Part shown: positions 16,260 through 23,975 of the stretch, piece after piece | Position numbering within the stretch: position 1 is the stretch's first letter | How the letters are laid out: each line of letters opens with the position of its first letter | Assembly: GCA_038232935.1 (NCBI GenBank) | Contig: JBBSMX010000010.1 | Coordinates: 1 to 54,635 of the forward strand | DNA length: 54,635 bases | DNA from: JBBSMX01 sp038232935 | Lineage (GTDB): Bacteria; Bacteroidota; Rhodothermia; Rhodothermales; JANQRZ01 | Direction: 5' to 3' | Notes under the pieces: model-generated | Seen by the model: only the letters and a program-made list of their open reading frames with translations | Databases searched by the model: none | Told to the model about the DNA's origin: nothing | Made by a program: the position numbers and the translations under genes

Positions 16260-18698
16260 TCAGGAGATCCGCTCGACTACGACGGGGCCTTTGGCGCGCA
16301 TCACGCACGCCAGACGGCACTGGCCCGGCTGGTTGCCAGCGGGCAGCCCGCAGATGGCATCGAGCGTGTCGGCCTCCTCGTCGCCCAGATCGCTGAGGTG
16401 CTCGCCGCCGGAGACGATGCGGACAGCGTCGCTCCCGCAGATGCCGACGTGGCACTCCGCCCGCATGTCGATCCCCGCCGCTTCGGCGGCGTCGCAGAGG
16501 GTCTGCCCCGGCTGTAGGGTGACGGCCTTGCCCAGCCCCTGGAACGTGACCACCGGCTCGCCGGAAGGAGCCGGAACCGCAGCCGGTGTTGCGGCCGGGG
16601 CAGGACTCGGTGCCGGAGTGGAAGGCGGGGTCGGAGTGGGGATCGGGGCGGCGGCCTGAGCTTCTGCCGGAGCGGCGGATGCGGGTAGAGGCGCTACCGG
16701 CGTGGGCTTCGGAGCGACGGGCTCTGACGCCACGTAGGGTTTCAGCCGGAAGGTCGTGCTGCTTTCCTTCACCTCCTCCAGCAGGCTCAGCCGGAACATC
16801 TGCTGGCCGGCTCGGAACGCATCTTCGTCGTCGAGCTTGACCGGGTTCCGGACGCGGAGGTACGTGCCGTTGAGGCTGTTGAGGTCTTTGGCGAGCAGCA
16901 CGCCATCCTTGAGCGTGAGCGAGAGGTGACGGCGCGAGAGCACCATGTCCCGCGCGTCGAGGGTAATATCCGGGGCCTGGCGCCCCAGCACGATGGTGCC
17001 CTCGGCGAGCGGGTGGCGCTGGAGCGGCTGGCCCGTCTGATCGTACTGGACGAAGCCGAACTCGCTGCCCTGGGCGTGGAACAGCAGGAACCGCTGGCCC
17101 AACCGCAGGAGATCGCCCGACTCGACGGGGTAGGACTTGCCGGGGCGTAGGATCAGGAACGTGCCGGTCTCGCTGCCGTCGTCGCGCAGGAAGTAGCCGT
17201 CGGAACTGTGCAGCACGGAGGCGTGGTTCTCCGAGAGCGTGCTGTCCTCGGGGAACGAGAGCGTGCATTCGTGACGCCCGATCGTGGTGACACCGTGGGC
17301 TTTGAGGGAGAACTCGTCCTCCTCTACCCCGCCTGCCGTCACGCGCACGAGGTGCGCCTCGACGGTGCGCTCCGGGGCGATACTCTCCTCGGGCGGCCCG
17401 TCCGCCTCCGCGGAGGTGTGAACCATCGTCATCGCGGCCGGGTCCTGCAGCTCGGCCTTGCTCTGCGGTGCGGCTACGCTCTGCGGCGCGGCCTTGTCTT
17501 CGGCGAACACGAGATCGACCTGGATGACGTCGCGGCCTTCGAGCTTCTGCTTGATGACCTCGGCCACGAACACGCCGTCGCGCAGAGCAGACTTGATGTT
17601 GCCCCGGTGCTTGATCTCGCGGAAGGTGGCGGGGTCGGCGCGGAAGTCGTCGGTTTCGAGGTAGGCCTGGCTCAGCAGGTCGCCGATGAGGTAGACGTTG
17701 GGCTGCTGGGTTTCGAGGAGCGGCGTCACCGCCATCCGCTTCTTGCTGTCCGGCCCGCCGGTGACCATGTACACGCCGAGCGAGTTGAGCAGCGCTTCGG
17801 GGATGTCCTCGCCGATGCAGGCCACGCAGTGGTTCTTGCTGAACTCGAGGTGGACCGTCTCGCTGGGCCGGCCCGTGGGCGTCTTGCGGTCCACGCGGAT
17901 CGAGAGGCGCTCCTCTTTCTCCGGCGTCATCACGATCGCGACGGGCTCGCTGCCGGGACAGTAGCGGATGTTGCCGTTGCCGAGGTAGGCGTTGAAGAAC
18001 GCGTCGGCGAGGGCTTTCGAGACCTTCGGCAGCTTGTCACCCCGGTACGACCAATAGACGGCGCAGTCGTCGCCCGCCTCGGTTTTGGCTTCGGAGAGGG
18101 CGATGACGGCCTCCGCCGCCGAGGTCCCGCCGCCGACGACGAGGACGGGGTGGCCGAGGTACTGGGTCGCATCGTCGAGCTTGTACGCGATGCCGTCGGT
18201 GGAACCGGGGATGTCGAAGCGCCTGGGCACGCCGCGCCCGATGCTGAGGACGACGTGGCGGGCGAGGTATGGCTGCTCCGCCTTCGCCCGGTGGTTCCAC
18301 GTCTTCACCTCCCACACCCCATCGCCCCGCCGCTCCAGGCCGGTAAGCTCCACGCCGCTCTGCGAGGGCACGTTGTGGGTCTTGTAAAACCCCTTCCACT
18401 CCGCGCACATGTCGTCCTTGTCGATGGGGCCGAAGTGCAGCTTGTTGACGAGCTCGCCGCCCTGCGGGAACTGCATCTTGTCGCCGCCGCCGAAGTGGGG
18501 CAGGATCTGCTTGTCTTTCGCGTAGTCGCGGATGCGCTTCATCAGGTCATCGTAGTCGATGACGAGGACCGAGAGGCCAAACTCGCGGGCGCGGAACGCC
18601 GCCGCCGTGCCCGCCGGCCCGCCGCCGACGATGAGCACGTCCAACACATCCGGCAGGGAAGAGGAGGCGTCGGGGGTATTTCGGTCGTCTACTTGCAT
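16260..18698 (-). CDS. Flavin oxidoreductase - double FHA - [2Fe-2S] ferredoxin fusion
   Basis: 812 residues, cytoplasmic. Residues 20-400 are a two-dinucleotide-binding oxidoreductase: FAD motif VGGGPAG (24-30), second Rossmann motif VVGGGTSA (187-194), and a C-terminal YLIGDLL segment typical of YpdA/thioredoxin-reductase-like enzymes, but with no CXXC active-site pair. Two FHA phosphothreonine-binding domains follow (about 455-545 with IGRHECTLSF and SENHASV; about 565-640 with LGRQAPDITL, SRRHLSL and SLNGTYL). A Pro/Ala-rich linker (about 645-712) leads to a ferredoxin domain (715-812). There the usual third cysteine is Asp757 (C749-x4-C754-x2-D757), with C783, C794 and C798 further on. 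Asp at this position occurs in E. coli SdhB. It is the last gene of the 30341-16260 redox operon and presumably links NAD(P)H to the membrane parts. Confidence 0.85.
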   Translation of the reverse strand: MQVDDRNTPDASSSLPDVLDVLIVGGGPAGTAAAFRAREFGLSVLVIDYDDLMKRIRDYAKDKQILPHFGGGDKMQFPQGGELVNKLHFGPIDKDDMCAEWKGFYKTHNVPSQSGVELTGLERRGDGVWEVKTWNHRAKAEQPYLARHVVLSIGRGVPRRFDIPGSTDGIAYKLDDATQYLGHPVLVVGGGTSAAEAVIALSEAKTEAGDDCAVYWSYRGDKLPKVSKALADAFFNAYLGNGNIRYCPGSEPVAIVMTPEKEERLSIRVDRKTPTGRPSETVHLEFSKNHCVACIGEDIPEALLNSLGVYMVTGGPDSKKRMAVTPLLETQQPNVYLIGDLLSQAYLETDDFRADPATFREIKHRGNIKSALRDGVFVAEVIKQKLEGRDVIQVDLVFAEDKAAPQSVAAPQSKAELQDPAAMTMVHTSAEADGPPEESIAPERTVEAHLVRVTAGGVEEDEFSLKAHGVTTIGRHECTLSFPEDSTLSENHASVLHSSDGYFLRDDGSETGTFLILRPGKSYPVESGDLLRLGQRFLLFHAQGSEFGFVQYDQTGQPLQRHPLAEGTIVLGRQAPDITLDARDMVLSRRHLSLTLKDGVLLAKDLNSLNGTYLRVRNPVKLDDEDAFRAGQQMFRLSLLEEVKESSTTFRLKPYVASEPVAPKPTPVAPLPASAAPAEAQAAAPIPTPTPPSTPAPSPAPAATPAAVPAPSGEPVVTFQGLGKAVTLQPGQTLCDAAEAAGIDMRAECHVGICGSDAVRIVSGGEHLSDLGDEEADTLDAICGLPAGNQPGQCRLACVMRAKGPVVVERIS

Positions 18699-18794
18699 GT
18701 CACGTTCGGCTTAGCCATCGAATTACGTCGTCGCGCGGCTCACCCCTCGGGCAGTGCCACAACGTACGGTTCCTGCAGGCGACTTCACAGCGTG

Positions 18795-19811
18795 TCAGCC
18801 CCGCTTCAACGTGGCCTCGACCTCTAGCCCGAAGCGAATCACTGCCCCGACCGGCACCTCGACCTCCGAGTCCACCTGACTTCCGTCGAGGAACGTGCGG
18901 TTTCTGCTCCCCAAATCTTTAATCGTGGCGCGGCCGTCACGGACTGTCACCGCCGCGTGCTGACGGGAGACGGAGTTACTATCGAGCACGACCGAGCAAT
19001 TGGCCGCACGGCCTACGACGTTTTCGCCTTCAGTAAGCGGGTGGGTCACGTCGCGGCCCCCTTTCATGACGTGCAACGAGAAGCGAGCCCGTGCCGGGGC
19101 CGCAGGCCGCTCGTGGGGAGTCCCGCCGCTACCGGGCAGATTTGGTGTCGGCACGAACGCCGGGCCGAAGTGGGTGTGCTGCACGTCCTGCTCCGGCGCG
19201 GACGGCAGCGGAGCCGGGTTGAATGCCTGCGTGCGGATGGTTTGGTTGTCCGCCGTCTTCTCCTCGCTCGGGGGCGGGGTGGGCGTGAAGGCCGGGGCAA
19301 ACTGCGTCCGGTTGCCCGTATCTTCCGCCGCAGACTGCGCCGGAGGCGGAACGGGAGGCGCAGACCCCGCCGTAAAGGCCGGTGCGAGCTGCGTCTGGCT
19401 GCCTTTGTCTTCCGCCGCGGGCTGCGGGGTCGGGGGCGCGAGGGGGGGCACAAACCCGCCCGGCCGCGTCTGCTCGGCCTCTGGCGGGGTGGCTGGTTTG
19501 GGCGCTGAGGCTGCCGGCCCCTCGTGATAGATGAAGTCGATTCGGTCGGCGAAGGTGACCACGTGGAGCCGGCCGAGCTTGACGGGCTCGGTGACGGCCA
19601 TGCCGTCGAGCTTCGTCCCGTTGCGGCTCTGGAGGTCTTCGAGGAAGTAGCCCTTCCGCTCCGCGTCGAAGTAGATCCGCGCGTGCCGGCCGGAGACCAC
19701 CTCGGCGGGCAACCGGATCGCCTCCTCTCCTCGCCCGATGACGGCTTCGCTCGCGATCTCGAACGAGGAACCGGCGAATTCACCCGTTTTGCAGAAGAAG
19801 TACGCTGGCAT
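18795..19811 (-). CDS. Double FHA-domain protein with TQ-rich linker
   Basis: 338 residues, no signal peptide. FHA1 spans about 15-95 (VIGRGEEAIRLPAEVVSGRHARIYF...SRNGTKLDG) and FHA2 about 250-335 (VVGRAANCSVVLDSNSVSRQHAAV...GSRNRTFLDG). The canonical Gly-Arg, Ser-x-x-His and Asn-x-Thr positions are intact, except that FHA2 has NRT in place of NGT. The linker (about 100-235) is Pro/Ala-rich and repeats a threonine-containing motif: TQLAPAF at 140, TQFAPAF at 169, TQAFNPA at 194, THFGPAF at 213. These threonines are plausible phosphorylation sites for FHA docking within or between molecules. It lies between the multiheme cytochrome gene and the oxidoreductase/FHA/ferredoxin gene, with gaps of 58 and 96 bases. 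Confidence 0.88.
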   Translation of the reverse strand: MPAYFFCKTGEFAGSSFEIASEAVIGRGEEAIRLPAEVVSGRHARIYFDAERKGYFLEDLQSRNGTKLDGMAVTEPVKLGRLHVVTFADRIDFIYHEGPAASAPKPATPPEAEQTRPGGFVPPLAPPTPQPAAEDKGSQTQLAPAFTAGSAPPVPPPAQSAAEDTGNRTQFAPAFTPTPPPSEEKTADNQTIRTQAFNPAPLPSAPEQDVQHTHFGPAFVPTPNLPGSGGTPHERPAAPARARFSLHVMKGGRDVTHPLTEGENVVGRAANCSVVLDSNSVSRQHAAVTVRDGRATIKDLGSRNRTFLDGSQVDSEVEVPVGAVIRFGLEVEATLKRG

Positions 19812-19869
19812 GATCAGATCGGCGTGGGGAGAGAGGGCTTGGCTTTCGCGTGACGGCGCGCGGCCGAAC

Positions 19870-21432
19870 CTATTCCAGATACTGCAGGAGGTTCGAGTGC
19901 TGCGACTTGTCGGGGTGGAAGAGGTGGCACGTGACGCACGTGTTCGACGCCTTCCCGTCGGTGTGGCAGGTCTGGCATTTGGCGATGGACGGGAGGTTCT
20001 GGATGCCGGCGTTGTCTTCGGCCCACTCGGCCGTCGTGTTCGTGGCCGCGGCTTGCCGGATCGGGATGGCGCTGTGGCAGTCGAGGCAGCGCGTTTGGAT
20101 GATGTGCGCGCCGTGATTGAACTCGGCGCGGATGAGGTTCCCCTGATCCGCCTTCACACGAACGATCGTGGCCTCCTCCACGTAGTGACACTTCTGGCAC
20201 GGCTGGGTGAGCTGGTCGATGACGCGCTCGAAGGCGCGGCCCTCCTCGACGGAAATCGAGGTATCCCGCGCTGCTGGGGAGACGAGAAACCTCGTCTCGT
20301 CGAGCGGGGCGTAGGGGTCGCGCAGGCGGCGGCGCACCACGTCGAGCAGGTCTTCCACCTCGGCCAACTCCTGCTGGACCTCGCGCTCGGGGGAGGAGCG
20401 CAGCTCCTCCGCGTAGGTGTCGAGCGTCGCCACGGCCTCTTCGTAGAGCGAGCGCACGTCGCGCGGGTCCACGTCGCCCGACGCGCGCAGCAGGTCGGCG
20501 AGGCCGGTCGAGGGGTAGAGGATCTGGCGCAGCCGGCGGAGGTTCTCCAGCACCCACGGGTCGCGGTGGTAGACCGGACTCTTCCGCACAGCACCACCCC
20601 GGTCCTGGAATTCGTTGGGGTTCGTGTAGTACGTCCAGAGCGAGCCCGGCCGCTGCTGGGCGCGGAGCGTCTCCAGCGTCAGCACGCCCGGCCCTTCGGC
20701 CGAGGCGACGGTCACCCACGGCGTGGCGTCGCTCGTGGTGAGGTGGCATGTGTCGCAGTTCCGGTCGAACGAGATCGGCTGGAAGCCGGTACCGTCGGGC
20801 GTGGCGTTGTGGCAGTAGAGGCAGGCCTGCTCGATGTCTACGAGGTCCTTGCGGTCACGCACCTGATTCACGTGGAGCGTGTGGGGAAACTTGAGGTTGC
20901 CGTCGTCGAGCAGGCTATCCGCCGCGAAGTCGAACTCGGGGTGCCCGGTGTTGAAGGAGCCGAAGCCGTGGCACTGAAGGCAGTTGTCGTCGGCGACGGC
21001 AGTGATCGGCGCGTCGCGGCCGACGTGCTCGGTGTGGCAGCCGAAGCAGGCGGGCTCGTTGGCGGCGGGGACGACGCGGGTGAAGTCGTCGGAGCGGTAG
21101 AGGTAGTGCGAGGCGAAGGTGTGGACGCCGACCTCGTCGCCGAACTTCTCGTGGCAGACGGAGCACTTGTCGCTGGTGACGTTCTGGAAGGCGGTGTGGC
21201 ACGTCGAGCAGTCCCCGCCGAAGGCCGCGTGGTTGGACGAGAGCGGGCCGTTTGAGACGAGGGCACCGTGCTGGAAAAAGGCGTTGAAGCTGAACAGGCC
21301 GAGCACGAGGACAGCACCGATCCCGCCCACAAAGAACATGGCGTTCCGCGACGAGGGGTAGACGTACTTCTTTGCCACCGGCAGTTGCAGCCGGCTGAAG
21401 AAGCCCTTGTGTCGGAAGCGGTCTCGCTGCAT
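19870..21432 (-). CDS. Membrane-anchored decaheme-type cytochrome c
   Basis: 520 residues. A charged N-terminus (MQRDRFRHKGFF) is followed by one membrane segment at about 32-54 (FFVGGIGAVLVLGLFSFNAFF), so the rest faces the periplasm. Ten CXXCH motifs: CSTCH, CSVCH, CFGCH, CLQCH, CLYCH, CDTCH in the first half, then a heme-free, helix-rich stretch (about 265-385), then CQKCH, CLDCH, CQTCH, CVTCH. The fold of the first part resembles cytochrome c3/NapC-NrfH-type quinol-linked chains, but I cannot assign a family. The start at 21432 overlaps the stop of the cytochrome b gene (ATGA). Together they likely form the inner-membrane to periplasm step of the conduit. Confidence 0.88.
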   Translation of the reverse strand: MQRDRFRHKGFFSRLQLPVAKKYVYPSSRNAMFFVGGIGAVLVLGLFSFNAFFQHGALVSNGPLSSNHAAFGGDCSTCHTAFQNVTSDKCSVCHEKFGDEVGVHTFASHYLYRSDDFTRVVPAANEPACFGCHTEHVGRDAPITAVADDNCLQCHGFGSFNTGHPEFDFAADSLLDDGNLKFPHTLHVNQVRDRKDLVDIEQACLYCHNATPDGTGFQPISFDRNCDTCHLTTSDATPWVTVASAEGPGVLTLETLRAQQRPGSLWTYYTNPNEFQDRGGAVRKSPVYHRDPWVLENLRRLRQILYPSTGLADLLRASGDVDPRDVRSLYEEAVATLDTYAEELRSSPEREVQQELAEVEDLLDVVRRRLRDPYAPLDETRFLVSPAARDTSISVEEGRAFERVIDQLTQPCQKCHYVEEATIVRVKADQGNLIRAEFNHGAHIIQTRCLDCHSAIPIRQAAATNTTAEWAEDNAGIQNLPSIAKCQTCHTDGKASNTCVTCHLFHPDKSQHSNLLQYLE

Positions 21433-22307
21433 CAGTAGTAGAGCACGGTAAAGATGTGGAAGCCCAGGAGGGCCGCCAAAACGACGGACACCGGCACGTG
21501 CACGTAGAGCCACCCGCGCAGCGCCTTCTGCAACGTGTAGTGGGCGTCGATCTCCAGCTTGGTGCCGACGAGGTCCTCCAACTCGTTCAGCTTGGCTCGC
21601 TCTTCGGTGGGGAGCATGGCGCGCAGGTGCCGGAACGGCGGCGTCTGCCCTTTCAGCCCGCCGGAGATGCCAAGGTAGTAGATCGGGCGGAACTGCGGGG
21701 CAGCGAGGACGGGGGCCACGTCCTTCCGGTAGAAGTCACGGACGGCGTAATCGCTCGTCTCCACCAGCTTCTCGGCCCGCTCCCGGATCTCGTCGGTGAG
21801 CTCGGGGATGCGGTCGTAGTTCACCTCCGTCGTCACGCCCGTGCTGAGCAGCGTCGGGATCCACTTCTGCAGCACGATACCGAGCAGCCCGCTGGCGACG
21901 ACCCAGATGCTCAGCGCCCAGAGCCACCACGTCAGCACACCGTGGGGCACCCGGAAGCCGACGTGCATCAGCGCGAGCAGCAGGAAGAGCGTGCCGCCGT
22001 AGACGTGGAACTGCAAGTAATACCACGCCCGGCCGAGGGCGCGCACCTGCATCGTCCGCCGCTTGACGCCGTAAAAGAACACGCCGACGAAGAGCACCGC
22101 CGCGGCGATCCCGTACCCCAGCCCCCACGGGCTGCTCGGGTGGACGCGGCCGAAGAGCGCGTTGAGCACGAACACGACGAGGCACACCGCCACGGCGATC
22201 CCGAACCCCATGAACCACAGTGGCGACTGGACCCACTTGTTGGACCACCGCGACGCGTCCGGCCGTTTGGTCTGGTAGATCGCTGTCTTCTGGACTGCCG
22301 TTTTCAT
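21432..22307 (-). CDS. Cytochrome b-type membrane subunit
   Basis: 291 residues with about five membrane segments: PLWFMGFGIAVAVCLVVFVL, GYGIAAAVLFVGVFFYG, VYGGTLFLLLALMHVGF, WALSIWVVASGLLGIVL and, at the C-terminus, VHVPVSVVLAALLGFHIFTV. Histidines FHVYGG, LMHVGF, YVHVPV and GFHIFT are positioned to bind two b hemes. A soluble loop of about 110 residues separates segments 4 and 5. Such proteins pass electrons between the quinone pool and FeS or c-type partners. The ATG at 22307 overlaps the upstream stop (ATGA at 22304-22307), and the gene's own stop overlaps the next start. A longer open frame upstream is only the antisense-type shadow of the FeS gene. Confidence 0.87.
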   Translation of the reverse strand: MKTAVQKTAIYQTKRPDASRWSNKWVQSPLWFMGFGIAVAVCLVVFVLNALFGRVHPSSPWGLGYGIAAAVLFVGVFFYGVKRRTMQVRALGRAWYYLQFHVYGGTLFLLLALMHVGFRVPHGVLTWWLWALSIWVVASGLLGIVLQKWIPTLLSTGVTTEVNYDRIPELTDEIRERAEKLVETSDYAVRDFYRKDVAPVLAAPQFRPIYYLGISGGLKGQTPPFRHLRAMLPTEERAKLNELEDLVGTKLEIDAHYTLQKALRGWLYVHVPVSVVLAALLGFHIFTVLYY

Positions 22308-23974
22308 CGTTGCGCGCGGTCTACCGACTGGAGCTGCTGGAACTCTTCGATGCTGTTGATACGGAAGGCGCACGAGTGGGGGCAGTTGTTCACACACGCC
22401 GGCCCGGCGTCCGACGTGTAGCACAGATCGCACTTGCTGGCGACCTTCTGGTCCTTGCCGCGAAGCCACTCGGGCAGGGCCGTGTCGGGCCAGACCTCGC
22501 CCGTGTCGTGCATCACAATGGCGTCGTAGGGGCATTTGTTCGCGCAGTTGCCGCAGCCGATGCACAGGTCGTCGGCCACCTCGACCACCTCCCCGACGTT
22601 CGCCCGGCGGATGGCACCGGTGGGGCACCCGATCAGGCACACGGGGTCTTCGCAGTGGTAGCAGGACCGGGCGATGAGGAAGTTGTCGTAGCGGTCGCCT
22701 TCGCGGACGAAGCGCGGCCGGCCGCCGTGCGTGCTGGCGCACCCGCGCACGCAGTCGTCGCAGCGCGTGCACACGTCGAGGTCGATGACGAGGATGCTGT
22801 TGCCCTGCACCAGCCCCTTGTCGAGGGCGAACTCGATCAGCTCGGGCTGCCCGAGGTTCTGCCGGGTGTAACCGGACTCTTTGATCCGCGCCACGGCCGC
22901 CGCCCACAGCCTCCCCTGGATGGCCGGGAACCGCCCGATGAGGTCTTCGAAATCGCTGCGCGCGATCCGGACCAGCTCGGTGAACCCCACCGCCGTGACG
23001 GAGAACTGCCACGTGTCGATGCCGTCGACGAGCAGTTCGACTTCGCCGAGCGTCATCCCTTTGCGGAGGTACGTCACCGCGATCTCCCCGTCGCCGACTT
23101 TCTGGGACAGACGCAGGAATCCGGAGCGCACGAGGTAGAACGCGTCGGCCGGCGTCTCCTCCACCGTCACCTGCTCGTCCGGCGAGCACGAGACGAGCCC
23201 GACGCGCTGCGTCAGCTCCTCGATGAACCGCTCGTCGGCCCCGTGGAAGAGGGGCGTGGTCTTGAGTTGCTCCGAGAGCGTCCGCTCCCGGTAGATCGCA
23301 TCGACCCAGTTTTTGAAGTCGCTCGACCGGAGCTTGAGCTGTTGCAACGCAGGCAGCCGGATCTGCACGAGCGTACACTCCGAATCGGTCCGCGCCGTCA
23401 CCGACTGCGGCCACCCGTTGAGCGCCCCGATCTCGCCGAAGATGTCGCCCGGGCCGAGCCGGTGCTCCTCCCCGTGCAACAGATTGAAGTCAGCCGTGGC
23501 GAGGTAGGCGGCCTGCGAGTCTTTCGGCTTCGCCTGCACATCTGGCTTCTCCTTCGCCTCATACGGGGCAACGAAAGCAGTTTTATCAGGCACACCAGCC
23601 GATGCGCCGTCCCCGCTCTCCACGTAGGGCAGTCGCAGCGTGTCGAAGATGGGCTGCGAAGCGGGCTCCTGATGCTTCTGCAGGTAGAGGTTCACGGTGC
23701 CCTCGACGATGTAGAACGCCACGTCGAGGTAGCTGCCTTCCTCGAAGAGGACGGCCCCCGCCTTCCACTTCGCCACGGAGATGTCCGGCGTCAGCTTGTC
23801 GAGCAGCTTGTCGTCGTACGCCTTGAAGAGGTCGTACGCCTTGAGGTCGCGCGCCGAGAGCTTGTCGGAGAGCTGGAGGATGCCGGTGTTGGAGCCGTAC
23901 GAAGACCAGCGGTCTGCGTAGAGCCGCTGCTGCTGGGTAGCGGTTTCGGAGGGATCGGCCACGTTTGCACTCAT
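22304..23974 (-). CDS. Double cyclic-nucleotide-binding-like domain fused to four-cluster 4Fe-4S ferredoxin subunit
   Basis: 556 residues, no signal peptide. CNB-like domain 1 (about 65-210) holds VAFYIVEGTVNLYLQ and GDIFGEIGALNG, interrupted by a roughly 60-residue insert. CNB-like domain 2 is about 240-345 (FYLVRSGFLRLS; GMTLGEVELLVDG). In both, the arginine that normally contacts the cyclic-nucleotide phosphate is not visible. Residues 398-540 are a DmsB/NrfC-type ferredoxin with 16 cluster cysteines in four groups (402/405/408/412; 438/441/446/450; 471/474/477/481; 515/518/527/531). It should hand electrons to or from the cytochrome b encoded next, with which it overlaps by ATGA. The N-terminal domains suggest ligand- or partner-gated activity. 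The fusion is unusual. Confidence 0.88.
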   Translation of the reverse strand: MSANVADPSETATQQQRLYADRWSSYGSNTGILQLSDKLSARDLKAYDLFKAYDDKLLDKLTPDISVAKWKAGAVLFEEGSYLDVAFYIVEGTVNLYLQKHQEPASQPIFDTLRLPYVESGDGASAGVPDKTAFVAPYEAKEKPDVQAKPKDSQAAYLATADFNLLHGEEHRLGPGDIFGEIGALNGWPQSVTARTDSECTLVQIRLPALQQLKLRSSDFKNWVDAIYRERTLSEQLKTTPLFHGADERFIEELTQRVGLVSCSPDEQVTVEETPADAFYLVRSGFLRLSQKVGDGEIAVTYLRKGMTLGEVELLVDGIDTWQFSVTAVGFTELVRIARSDFEDLIGRFPAIQGRLWAAAVARIKESGYTRQNLGQPELIEFALDKGLVQGNSILVIDLDVCTRCDDCVRGCASTHGGRPRFVREGDRYDNFLIARSCYHCEDPVCLIGCPTGAIRRANVGEVVEVADDLCIGCGNCANKCPYDAIVMHDTGEVWPDTALPEWLRGKDQKVASKCDLCYTSDAGPACVNNCPHSCAFRINSIEEFQQLQSVDRAQR

Positions 23975-23975
23975 A

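Noticed and set aside
22308..23414. 369-codon upstream extension of the cytochrome b frame
   Set aside because: Overlaps the CNB-ferredoxin gene in another frame and is Arg/Ala-rich; the ATGA at 22304-22307 marks the true start.
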